In this document: positions 8,802 to 16,322 of the stretch, in pieces | How positions within the stretch are numbered: the stretch's first letter is position 1 | Layout of the letters: each line of letters begins with the position of its first letter | Translations under genes and position numbers: made by a program | DNA from: an uncultured Acidobacteriia bacterium | Lineage (GTDB): Bacteria > Acidobacteriota > Terriglobia > Bryobacterales > Bryobacteraceae | Assembly (NCBI GenBank): GCA_903907865.1 | Contig: CAIVPR010000126.1 | Span: 212,008-276,007, forward strand | Direction of reading: 5' to 3' | Length of the DNA: 64,000 nucleotides | The notes under the pieces: model-generated | Database searches by the model: none | The model's input: only the letters and a program-made list of their open reading frames with translations | Told to the model about the DNA's origin: nothing

Positions 8802-8956
8802 TTCGTATCTCTCCAGAATCTTGTGTCGACCGGTAGCCACCGACCGCATGAGTTGTTGAACACGGGTAGTACCGATAAGTTGCGGTTCCGCATTGGTTTC
8901 GCCCAAGCCGTGCCCGACCATGATCTGAAGCACATCGCGAAGTCGACCGAGACCTC

Positions 8957-10918
8957 CTAGTGTACGCCGAGGGCGATGATGTTCTGGCCGGAGGCGATGG
9001 CGATGTACTGCTTGCCGTCAAACTCGTAGGTCATCGGGGAGGCCTTGAAGGTAGTGTTGGTGTCGAACTGCCAGAGGATCTTGCCGTTCAGCGAATCCAC
9101 TGCCATCAAGTTGCCGCCATCGCCAGCCACGAATAGGACACCGCTGGCAAAAAGCAGGGTTCCTCCCCACGATGTTGCGCCGCCCGCCTGGGGCAGTTCC
9201 CAGACCACCTTGCCCGTCTTGTAGTCGATGGCGCGGAGGATCTGCTGGGGGATCTCGCCGGGCACGAGGCGCTGCGAGCCGCCGGAATAGCCGCGTCCGG
9301 CCTGCCAATCCTCGGTGGTGCGGGTCGTATAGATGCTGCACTTCTCGTACGTCTGGACGAAGTACCGGCCGGAGGACGGGTCGAACGACGAGGAGAACCA
9401 GTTGGTGGCGCCGTCCTGCGACGGGCAGACCTTGAATGCGTTCGGCGTGCCCGCACTCACGGGCGGGAGGAGGACCGGCTTGCCGTCGGCACCGATTTCC
9501 TTCGCCCAGTTGATGTTCTGGATGAAGGGCTTGGCGAGCAGGAGCTTGCCGTTGGTGCGGTCGAGGACGTAGAAGAAGCCGTTGCGGTTGGCCTGGATGA
9601 GGAGTTTGCGCTGGGTGCCCTGCCAATCGGCATCGACGAGGACCAGGGGCTCGGTGGCATCCCAGTCGTGGGTGTCGTGCGGAGTGGTCTGGTAGTACCA
9701 CTTCATCTTGCCGGTCTTGGGATCGAGGGCGAGGATGGACGAGGTGTAGAGGTTGTCGCCCTTGCGCTCGTCGCCGTTGTAGTCGGGGCCGGGGTTGCCG
9801 GTGGCCCAGTAGAGGGTGTCGAGCTGGGGGTCGAAGGACCCGGTGAGCCAGGCGACGCCGCTGGGATGTTCGATGGCCTTGCCGCCCCAGGTCTCGGAGC
9901 CGGGCTCGCCGGGCTTGGGGACGGTCCAGATGCGCCAGACTTCCTTGCCGGTTTCCGGACTCCACGCCGCGATGAAACCGCGCGCGCCCTGTTCGCCGCC
10001 TGCGGTGCCGGAGATAACGAGGCCGTCGGCGATCAACGGGGCGGAGGTGGCGTTGTAGTTCTGCTTCCAGTCGGCCATTTCCGTTTCCCAGAGGACGTCG
10101 CCGGTGAAGCGGTTGAGGCCCAGGATGTGGGCGTTGTCGGTAACCATGAAGGCGCGGTCGCCCAGCACGGCGACTCCGCGGTTCATGCCTTGGGCGGCGT
10201 TGCCGACGAGGCCCTTGGTGCGGGCGCGTTGGAAGTGCCAGATTTCGCGGCCCGCGCCGGCGTCGAGAGCCCAGCACTCGTTGCCGCTGGTGACATACAT
10301 GATGCCCTGGACCACGACCGGCGTCGTTTGGGCTCGGGCGGTGGTGCCTTCCATGGTGAACATCCAGCGGGGAGCGAGCTTGGAGGCGTTCTCCTTGTTG
10401 ATCTGTTCGAGCTTGCTGTAGCGGTTGCCGCGGATGTCGCCGTTGTAGGTGGTCCAGTCGGTTTGCGAAGTGACTTCGCGGTACTTGGATGCGACTGGCC
10501 TGAGAAGGTGGATCTTGTTGTCGTCAGTGCGGAGTTGCAGGCTGGCGAGGTTTTCGCCGATGACGAGGCCCGTTAGGGTGGTGCCTGTCGTCGTCTCGAC
10601 GGTCTTGCGGACCGGGGGGAGGCGGCGGCGGGGACGGAGGGTGCGGAGGAAGGCCACCATCTTGGCCTTTTCGGGCGCGGCGAGGTTGGGGAAGCCGGGC
10701 ATGCCACGGTCGGGGCGGCCGTCACGGAGGAGCGTGTCGAGTTGCTCGTCGGTGAGGTTGGCGATGCGGTTTATGATGGCGGGGCCCATTTCGCCGCCCA
10801 TGGCGTCGCCGCCGTGGCAGGAGCCGCAGTTGCGCTCGTATTCGGTCTGGCCCGGTTGTTGCTGCTGGGCAAAGAGCGGGCTGGCTAGAAGCAGGAGGAT
10901 GGCGATTCGGGGAAGCAT
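8957..10918 (-). CDS. PQQ-type quinoprotein with N-terminal cytochrome c domain
   Basis: A 653-aa periplasmic protein. The ATG at 10918 begins a signal peptide (LPRIAILLLLASPLFA); a longer frame upstream is not needed. Residues ~25-100 form a cytochrome c domain (NCGSCHGG haem site, Met ligand probably in GMPGFPNL). From ~165 an eight-bladed PQQ dehydrogenase propeller follows: TTYNGDIRGNRYSKLEQIN, YWATGNPGP, HDTHDWDATEP with the likely catalytic Asp, and W-motif repeats (TGKVVWELPQAGG). The vicinal Cys pair of many alcohol dehydrogenases is absent. Haem before propeller is the reverse of most quinohaemoproteins. Substrate unknown, probably an alcohol or sugar. Confidence 0.88.
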   Translation of the reverse strand: MLPRIAILLLLASPLFAQQQQPGQTEYERNCGSCHGGDAMGGEMGPAIINRIANLTDEQLDTLLRDGRPDRGMPGFPNLAAPEKAKMVAFLRTLRPRRRLPPVRKTVETTTGTTLTGLVIGENLASLQLRTDDNKIHLLRPVASKYREVTSQTDWTTYNGDIRGNRYSKLEQINKENASKLAPRWMFTMEGTTARAQTTPVVVQGIMYVTSGNECWALDAGAGREIWHFQRARTKGLVGNAAQGMNRGVAVLGDRAFMVTDNAHILGLNRFTGDVLWETEMADWKQNYNATSAPLIADGLVISGTAGGEQGARGFIAAWSPETGKEVWRIWTVPKPGEPGSETWGGKAIEHPSGVAWLTGSFDPQLDTLYWATGNPGPDYNGDERKGDNLYTSSILALDPKTGKMKWYYQTTPHDTHDWDATEPLVLVDADWQGTQRKLLIQANRNGFFYVLDRTNGKLLLAKPFIQNINWAKEIGADGKPVLLPPVSAGTPNAFKVCPSQDGATNWFSSSFDPSSGRYFVQTYEKCSIYTTRTTEDWQAGRGYSGGSQRLVPGEIPQQILRAIDYKTGKVVWELPQAGGATSWGGTLLFASGVLFVAGDGGNLMAVDSLNGKILWQFDTNTTFKASPMTYEFDGKQYIAIASGQNIIALGVH

Positions 10919-11029
10919 GGTTGGAAGAGGTGCCGGAACCGCAAGTTTATGCCCTTCGGAGTCCAACGTCAACCTGGGACGGGGAAGTGCCTGAGCCTGG
11001 GGCCTTGGAATAGACTGGTGACTGTTCAT

Positions 11030-11959
11030 ATGGATCGCAGACAATTCCTGAAGACTGCCGCTTTCGCGGCTGCGGCGACGCAACTGAATGCCCAAGCGGT
11101 GCCGGACTGGGGGACGCCGGTTTTCGACGTCCACTTCCACATGCGCCCGACGGTGGAGGGCAACGCCGAACACCTCGACGGGTGCGGAGTGACGAAGGCC
11201 AACCTATTGACCAGCGGACCCGCTCTGGAGCAGGTGAAGGCCGTCCAGAAGGCCTACCCGAACCGTTTCATCTGGTTCAACCGGGCCGACATCACGCAGC
11301 CGGACGCCGAGAAAATTCTGACCCAAGCGGTGAAGGACGGGGCGCAGGGCCTGGGCGAGATCAAGTTCCACGTGGCGGCGGACGGGCCGGAGTTGCGACG
11401 GATGTATGCGCTGGCGGCCGAGTTGAACGTGCCGATCACAGTCCACTTCCAGGAATTCCCGCACACTCCCACCGAAGGCGTTTTCAGCACCGGGTGGAAG
11501 AACTTCGCGGCGATGTTGAAGGCCTATCCGAAGACCAAGTTTCTCGGGCACGCGGATGCGTTCTGGGCGAATGTGAGCGCGGACTACAACAATGACGTGG
11601 CGTATCCGTGGGGGCCGATCAAGCGTGGCGGCGTCACGGACAAGCTGCTGGGCGACTACCCGAACCTGTATGCCGACATGTCTGCCAATTCGGGGAACAA
11701 CGCGCTGTCGCGCGACCCCTCGTTCACGCCGGACTTCCTGAAGCGCCACCAGGACAAGCTGATTTTTGGCAGCGACTGCGGGTGCAAGGACGGCAAGGGC
11801 GGCGGCGTGTCGCAGGCCAACAACCCGACGGCGACGCGGCTGGCGGGGAAATGCGTGGCGCGGGAGACGCTGGCACTGTGCAAGTCGTCGACGACGCCGG
11901 AGATTTTCCGAAAGCTGGCTTGGGGGAACGCGCATAAGTTGTTGAAGATTCCGGCGTAG
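11030..11959 (+). CDS. Tat-exported amidohydrolase-family protein
   Basis: A 309-aa TIM-barrel metal hydrolase of the amidohydrolase 2 type. The ATG at 11030 gives a Tat leader (MDRRQFLKTAAFAAAATQ). Metal-binding motifs are VFDVHFH after strand 1, the region FLGHADAFWAN, and LIFGSDCGCK near the C-terminus. It diverges from the PQQ protein with 111 bp between the starts, so the two may share control. Substrate not evident. Confidence 0.85.
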   Translation: MDRRQFLKTAAFAAAATQLNAQAVPDWGTPVFDVHFHMRPTVEGNAEHLDGCGVTKANLLTSGPALEQVKAVQKAYPNRFIWFNRADITQPDAEKILTQAVKDGAQGLGEIKFHVAADGPELRRMYALAAELNVPITVHFQEFPHTPTEGVFSTGWKNFAAMLKAYPKTKFLGHADAFWANVSADYNNDVAYPWGPIKRGGVTDKLLGDYPNLYADMSANSGNNALSRDPSFTPDFLKRHQDKLIFGSDCGCKDGKGGGVSQANNPTATRLAGKCVARETLALCKSSTTPEIFRKLAWGNAHKLLKIPA

Positions 11960-11964
11960 GGTGG

Positions 11965-12657
11965 TCAGGCGGCTTTGGCGAGGGTGTCGGGAAGCCGATC
12001 ATCCAGAACCGGGGGCGTGACGGTTGCGGCGGAAGAAAATTCAAAGCCTTGACCAGGGGTATCGGTCTGCGTTGGGTACTGGGAGGATAAGTCCGGCGTG
12101 CGAACTTCGGAGGCCATCGGCTTCGACCGGGTATTGAGGCGGGCTGGGAGCTTGGTGGTTTCAAGGGCTTCGGCGCGGGTGGCGCGGCGGTCCGACTGGA
12201 GCTTTTCGAGGCGAGCAGTGGCGGCCTTGATGTTGCGGTGGATGCGGGACTCGTAGAGGGTCAGGCGTTCGAGTTCCTTGGAGTGTTGGAGGAAGGCCTT
12301 TGCCTGGTTGAGGGCTGCGTCGGCCTGGGGGTGGGTCGCCAGCGTCTCATTTTCAGCGAACTGGATGGCGAAGATGCCGTCCTCGATGGATTTGACGCGT
12401 TGGAGTCGCCAGTAATCGTCGGCGATGAGGGCTGCGAGCTGGATTTCCTCCGGGCCTTCGGGTTTCAGGGAGGCGGTCAGGGATTTGACGTGGGTCTTGT
12501 AGAGGTCGAGGTCGTCGGACGGTAGGACGACGGTGCGTCCGGTGAGGCCGTGGCGGAGGGCGTTGACCCGGACCGTCTGTTTGCCTGCGGTGGTGCGGGG
12601 GCCGGTGGATTTCTTGGCGTTCTGCCGGTTCGCGGCGATCTGTTTGCGTGTGGACAT
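11965..12657 (-). CDS. STGPRT-family hypothetical protein, copy 1
   Basis: A 230-aa protein beginning MSTRKQIAANRQNAKKSTGP, the hallmark of a family abundant in Acidobacteriota whose function is unknown. The first 30 residues are basic and conserved, the middle is helical and charged, and the C-terminal ~60 residues look disordered. The ATG at 12657 follows GGGAG; a longer upstream frame is spurious. Copy 2 at 58534-59643 shares the N-terminus and, loosely, the upstream DNA. The stop lies 5 nt from the convergent amidohydrolase end. Confidence 0.75.
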   Translation of the reverse strand: MSTRKQIAANRQNAKKSTGPRTTAGKQTVRVNALRHGLTGRTVVLPSDDLDLYKTHVKSLTASLKPEGPEEIQLAALIADDYWRLQRVKSIEDGIFAIQFAENETLATHPQADAALNQAKAFLQHSKELERLTLYESRIHRNIKAATARLEKLQSDRRATRAEALETTKLPARLNTRSKPMASEVRTPDLSSQYPTQTDTPGQGFEFSSAATVTPPVLDDRLPDTLAKAA

Positions 12658-12666
12658 GTGGATTCT

Positions 12667-12688
12667 CCCGTGCAAGGAATAGCACGGG
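12667..12688 (-). promoter_or_regulatory. Hairpin that would mask the ribosome binding site of STGPRT copy 1
   Basis: In the minus-strand message CCCGTGC and GCACGGG pair around an eight-base loop, and the final GGG is part of the GGGAG ribosome binding site of the gene starting at 12657. Folding would hide the site, so translation may depend on opening the stem. Confidence 0.4.
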
Positions 12689-12766
12689 CGGGGGTGGAAT
12701 CCGGGGTCGGATGGCGGCAAGATGTTGATTCTGTTGGGAAAATAAATTTTGACTGAGGGGTGGGCC

Positions 12767-13063
12767 CTACCGCAACTCGGCGGCAACTGCTCTCCGCAGA
12801 GTTTCGTTGACCAAATCGTTCATCGGCTGGTGGTTGCGGCTAGCCAAGTCTGCGAAGTGGGCGCGGAGGTCGTCACTGAGGCGGATAACCGGGCCGCGGT
12901 GAAGAAGTCCCCGGACGGCATTGGCGGGCAACTCGCGAATCTCGGGTATGTCTGAAAAGTCTATGTCGGAGTCGGGCATCGCGATCAGTGCGGCGATTTC
13001 GAACTCCTGTTCAGCCGACCGTGGTCGTCCAAGGAGCTCCTCCTCAGTGAATTGTTTGATCAT
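12767..13063 (-). CDS. brnA: BrnA-type antitoxin
   Basis: A 98-aa protein with the BrnA layout: an acidic N-terminal half (DSDIDFSDIPEIRELP) and a C-terminal ribbon-helix-helix-like segment (PVIRLSDDLRAHFADLASRN, MNDLVNETLRRAVAAEL). Such antitoxins bind BrnT and autorepress the operon. Its start overlaps the 3' end of the brnT remnant by 20 nt, the usual brnTA coupling. This gene is open and looks functional although the toxin is not. Confidence 0.8.
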   Translation of the reverse strand: MIKQFTEEELLGRPRSAEQEFEIAALIAMPDSDIDFSDIPEIRELPANAVRGLLHRGPVIRLSDDLRAHFADLASRNHQPMNDLVNETLRRAVAAELR

Positions 13064-13371
13064 AGATTCGCCTCTCAGCGTTCGATGCGCGGCGGGCGGA
13101 AATGGTCCGCATCACCTCGTTCATGCCATGCTCCGTCCAAGTATGGACGACTGTCAGCAGCAACAGGCGATCCAGTGACGTGACCGATGGCGTGCCAACG
13201 CTCCTCTCCCGCTTCAGCGCGCTCGATGTACTGGACGACTCTCGCGTCCTCGAAGACACGACTGGCGGTCTCGAATGAGATCCCGTGTTTCCGGCGATTG
13301 ATCTGGTTCTTCTCATCGTTCCAGTCGAACCGGACACTCTCAGGATACTCGGAAATCCGATCACGTGGCAT
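13044..13371 (-). pseudogene. brnT: brnT toxin gene broken by a frameshift
   Basis: BrnT is a RelE-fold ribonuclease of ~90 residues. The first part reads RFDWNDEKNQINRRKHGISF and GEERWHAIGHVTG in one frame; the rest, LLLLTVVHTWTEHGMNEVMR then TISARRASNAERRIYDQ, is in another frame ending at 13044. The switch falls at about 13170-13185 and equals one extra base. Both halves match BrnT at the expected positions, and the ancestral stop overlaps the brnA start as in intact loci. As written the upstream frame runs on into unrelated sequence, losing the C-terminal catalytic part. A sequencing error remains possible. Confidence 0.8.
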
Positions 13372-13462
13372 CCGCATTGAAGCCGGGGCGCGCCCAGGGA
13401 CGCGGACCATGCGCCAACCAGCGGCGTTGGCGCCGGGCATTTTCGAGCCCGACGGATTTGGC

Positions 13463-13490
13463 TTGACAATTGCGGGGGGGGGGATACTCT
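13463..13490 (+). promoter_or_regulatory. Promoter with a ten-G tract in its spacer, for the RDD gene
   Basis: TTGACA (13463-13468) and TACTCT (13485-13490) are separated by 16 bp that include an uninterrupted run of ten G (13474-13483). Gain of one G would give the optimal 17-bp spacing and loss of one 15 bp. Homopolymers placed this way cause phase-variable expression in several bacteria. The gene starts 20 nt downstream. Confidence 0.6.
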
Positions 13491-13510
13491 TATGGAAAAG
13501 CGTAGGCCAT

Positions 13511-14485
13511 ATGAAGATTCCGAGCAAGTTACTTGAGGGATTGGGTGGCGGGTTGGGCTGTTTGGCGATGCTGGCGATCTTCGGGCTCGCGGCGGTCTGG
13601 TGGGTCGGCAGCCAAGTCGCGATCGTAGTGATGTTCTTCACGACCAATTGGATTGGCATGGCTTGGAGCGACTGGCTTACGCCCTTAGCTGGGTCGATAT
13701 TCGCGCCCCTCGCCACGGCATTGTATGTTTGGCGGGCCGGGCAGCATATCCCGTTCGAGGGGGGCTGGCGGACTTGGATCGAGGTTATCCTCGTGCTCCA
13801 AGTCGGCACTGCTATCGCCGGAATCCTGTACAGCAGGCTCCCCGAAAAGGACGGCGAGAACCAGGTGTCGGAGAATCCGCAGCTGGCACCAATCTGGAGG
13901 CGGGCGCTTTGCATTCCGGTTGATGTCTTTGTTTTCCTGATGTTGTCCACGCCTCTACAGTTCTATCTTTTCTGGCCTGTTCTTCTGTTCGTATGGGTTG
14001 CGTCATGGATAGCCACGTCATCTTTGGCCGTTGATTTTCTTACCTTTCACCCTCTGCCTGAACCAAGCGCACGGCTGGCAGCCGAGATTGAAGGGCCGAT
14101 AGTAGCATTCATAGCATTTTCGATTGTGGGCTACTATTACGCCTATTTCGTCTCCCGTCACGGGGCGACGCCAGGTATGATTCTATTTGGATTGGAGGTC
14201 GTCACGCCAAATGGCGGACGGATTTCCAAGGATCGCGCTGTGGGGAGATACATGGCCACCCTGCTAAGCATTGGCACATTCGGCGTTGGCCTACTCGTCG
14301 CGTTGTGGGATCCAGAACGCCGGACGCTGCATGACCGGCTCGCAGGCACCCGCGTAATCAGTTCATCAAGAAAGTGGTGGCGTAGGTCGGCCGGGGATGA
14401 AATGCCATCGGGTTTGCCGGACCGGGTCGGTCGCCCCGACTGTCCATCAACAGGACACGGCCATCACAGTCTGGCGCGCCAATAA
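13511..14485 (+). CDS. RDD-family integral membrane protein
   Basis: A 324-aa protein. The C-terminal half carries the RDD domain: RRALCIPVDVFVFLML at the start of a helix, a second pair of helices, then GATPGMILFGLEVV and LHDRLAGTRVI. The N-terminal ~110 residues add about four hydrophobic segments. RDD proteins are poorly understood; some act as Na+(Li+)/H+ antiporters. The ATG at 13511 was chosen because the hydrophobic region begins right after it; a longer frame reaching to 13187 lies antisense to brnT. A 14-codon frame starting at 13492 overlaps this start. The 3' end overlaps the convergent parE remnant by 22 nt. Confidence 0.8.
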   Translation: MKIPSKLLEGLGGGLGCLAMLAIFGLAAVWWVGSQVAIVVMFFTTNWIGMAWSDWLTPLAGSIFAPLATALYVWRAGQHIPFEGGWRTWIEVILVLQVGTAIAGILYSRLPEKDGENQVSENPQLAPIWRRALCIPVDVFVFLMLSTPLQFYLFWPVLLFVWVASWIATSSLAVDFLTFHPLPEPSARLAAEIEGPIVAFIAFSIVGYYYAYFVSRHGATPGMILFGLEVVTPNGGRISKDRAVGRYMATLLSIGTFGVGLLVALWDPERRTLHDRLAGTRVISSSRKWWRRSAGDEMPSGLPDRVGRPDCPSTGHGHHSLARQ

Positions 14486-14755
14486 CCGGGCCTTCGTTTG
14501 GAGTGGGCGACTGCAACGACGTCGGTAGCATGGGCCGTCGTGCGAAACACAACGCTGAACGGGAATTTGCGTAGGACGGCTCGTCTTGTTTCGTAATCCC
14601 ACCTGGAAGGGAGTAGCGGCGATTCTTTCCAGAACGGCATCCAGTTCCAGAAGGAATCTTCGCGCCGCGTTCGGGCTGCGGGCTTGGTACCAGTCTGCGG
14701 CGGCTTGGGCTTCCAGCAGTGCGTCAGGGTGGATCTGAAACGCGATGGGATTCAA
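14464..14755 (-). pseudogene. ParE/RelE-type toxin gene broken by a frameshift
   Basis: Reading from a TTG at 14755 gives NPIAFQIHPDALLEAQAAAD and AVLERIAATPFQ, the first half of a ParE/RelE toxin. The second half, RRAVLRKFPFSVVFR, then HATDVVAVAHSKRRPGYWRARL, is in another frame that stops at 14464, the usual family ending. The switch is at about 14598-14606 (in AGGTGGGAT on the minus strand) and equals one extra base. The start overlaps the antitoxin stop (TTGA), so the operon structure is kept. Without the second half the conserved C-terminal strands are lost. Confidence 0.82.
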
Positions 14756-14997
14756 TGATCCAAACGCGCCCAGAGGGACTTGCGCGCCTCGGACCACGGG
14801 ATCATCTTGACAGCGCCGGAGTCAATTTGGTCTAAACGACGACGGATTTCGGCTCGCCACTCGTCTGCGATCCCCGAAACGTCATCGCCTTCGGGTTCTC
14901 CATCGAGGCTTTCGAGCAGGGAATCCACCAAAGCGGCTCGCGAGTGCGGGGGAAGCGCAAGCGCGTCCCTGAAGATTTCCGCGGAAGTGATCGCCAT
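14752..14997 (-). CDS. Addiction-module antitoxin (Unstab_antitox family)
   Basis: An 81-aa protein starting MAITSAEIFRDALALPPHSR, then AALVDSLLESLD and an acidic stretch, ending EARKSLWARL. This is the PF09720 short antitoxin family that pairs with RelE/ParE toxins. The ATG at 14997 fits the family start; six bases before it is TATACT, so the message may be leaderless. The reading frame is intact while the toxin downstream is not. Confidence 0.82.
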   Translation of the reverse strand: MAITSAEIFRDALALPPHSRAALVDSLLESLDGEPEGDDVSGIADEWRAEIRRRLDQIDSGAVKMIPWSEARKSLWARLDH

Positions 14998-15003
14998 GCG
15001 ACC

Positions 15004-15009
15004 AGTATA
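15004..15009 (-). promoter_or_regulatory. Candidate -10 box of a leaderless transcript (TATACT)
   Basis: On the minus strand TATACT is followed by six bases and the ATG of the antitoxin at 14997, with no Shine-Dalgarno sequence. Transcription would begin at the start codon. Confidence 0.5.
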
Positions 15010-15110
15010 GGACAAATGCGTGATGGCCTGTGAATCGCGGTATTGTGGCGCGAATGCCGCGGAGGCTCGACCGCCGACGAGTTAGAACTGCAGGATGCGG
15101 GTGCGCCACG

Positions 15111-16196
15111 TCAGGCCATGCGGGAGCCGGCGGACTTGGCGTCGTAGCCTCCGAGGCCTTCCAACTCGCGGCGGAAACTGGATTTGCCGAGGGTGTCGAG
15201 GAGGGCTTGGATGCCGGGGAGGTCGAGGAATTCGCGGCGAATGGCTAGGTCGTAACGCTCGCTGACGAGGGGGATGAAGCCGAGTCCGAGGACGCGGGCG
15301 GCGGCGCGAGTGGCGATGCAGCAGTCGGCCGTGCCGGTGCGGACGTGCCAGGCGGCGGGGAGGTGTCCGGGGGCTGTGCGGTTGTAGCCCAGGACTTTTT
15401 CGGACGGAACTCCCAGCTTGCGGAGGCCGTCGTCGAGGAGGCGGCGGGTTCCGGCACCTTCCTCGCGGTTCATGATGGAGACGTCGGGCCGGGCGAAATC
15501 CTCGATGCCTCGGATGCCCTTGGGATTGCCCAGTGCCGTCACGATACCCTCCTCCCAGATGGCGAAGGAGATAACGGCGACGGTGCCCTTCTTGAAGTAG
15601 TGGTCGACGCCGCCGGTGAGGTGGGTGCCAGCGACGTGGATTGCGCCGCGACGGAGCAGGTCCAGCGACTGGGAACTGTTGCGGTGGGCGAGGACGAGGC
15701 CGGTTCCGGCGGCTTGGACATGCTTGGAGAGAACGGAAATGCCGGGGTCGCAGCCCGCGACGAGGATGCGGTTTTGGACGTCGACGGTGCCATGGAAGAG
15801 GCGGACCTGGGCGGAGCCGTCCGGATGGGCGGATTCGACCACCGCGTCGCTGGCGGGGAAGTACCAGGCCTGGGGGGCTGGCGGGGAGGCCATGAGCTTG
15901 CCGCCGACTTCGCAGAGTTCCACCATTTGGCCGGGGACGGGGGTGTCGGTGGCGTCGAGGAGGGTGGCGGATTCGGCACGGAGGTCGGGGCCGGGGTCGC
16001 CTTCGAGTTGGAAAAGATCCTCGACCGAGCAGTCGAGGGCGCGGGCAAGGCGGAGGGCGACGACGGTGTTGGGGACGTAGGTGCCGGATTCGATGGCGTA
16101 GACGGTTTGGCGGCTGATGCCGACGGCTTTGGCGAGCTCGATGGCGGAGAGGCCGCGTTTTTGTCGGAGGGGAGAGAGTTTGTTGACGCTCAACAT
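15111..16196 (-). CDS. XRE-type regulator fused to a periplasmic-binding-protein-like sensor domain
   Basis: A 361-aa regulator. Residues ~5-60 are a Cro/CI helix-turn-helix (LRQKRGLSAIELAKAVGISR, then TVYAIESGTYVPNT). From about 90 to the end runs a PF12727-type substrate-binding domain (ILVAGCDPGISVLSKH, AGTHL, SIMNREEGAGTRRLLDDGLR, AVARVLGLGF-like region, FIPLVSERYDLAI). Relatives with this domain after a DNA-binding head are linked to molybdate or other small-ligand sensing. The ATG at 16196 has GGGGAG seven bases upstream. Five perfect 16-bp repeats lie immediately upstream, plausibly its own operator. No transporter is adjacent, so the ligand is not revealed by context. Confidence 0.85.
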   Translation of the reverse strand: MLSVNKLSPLRQKRGLSAIELAKAVGISRQTVYAIESGTYVPNTVVALRLARALDCSVEDLFQLEGDPGPDLRAESATLLDATDTPVPGQMVELCEVGGKLMASPPAPQAWYFPASDAVVESAHPDGSAQVRLFHGTVDVQNRILVAGCDPGISVLSKHVQAAGTGLVLAHRNSSQSLDLLRRGAIHVAGTHLTGGVDHYFKKGTVAVISFAIWEEGIVTALGNPKGIRGIEDFARPDVSIMNREEGAGTRRLLDDGLRKLGVPSEKVLGYNRTAPGHLPAAWHVRTGTADCCIATRAAARVLGLGFIPLVSERYDLAIRREFLDLPGIQALLDTLGKSSFRRELEGLGGYDAKSAGSRMA

Positions 16197-16223
16197 GCGG
16201 CTCTCCCCTTTATATCCCGTCTC

Positions 16224-16303
16224 CATCACCAGCGCACGTCATCACCAGCGCACGTCATCACCAGCGCACGTCATCACCAGCGCACGTCATCACCAGCGCA
16301 CGT
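16224..16303. repeat. Five perfect tandem copies of a 16-bp unit
   Basis: The unit CATCACCAGCGCACGT is repeated five times without a mismatch. On the minus strand the array ends ten bases upstream of TATAAA (16209-16214), a possible -10 of the regulator gene at 16196, so the nearest copy covers the -35 position. The period (1.5 helical turns) differs from a protein-coding triplet repeat, and no ORF needs it. Confidence 0.9.
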
Positions 16304-16322
16304 CCAGCCGCGGCTGGCGGGC

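Noticed and set aside
14464..14755. Programmed ribosomal frameshifting restoring the ParE toxin
   Set aside because: AGGTGGGAT is not a canonical slippery heptamer and no stimulating hairpin is evident; a plain lesion is simpler.
16224..16303. Short CRISPR array
   Set aside because: The 16-bp units are contiguous with no spacers and there are no cas genes.
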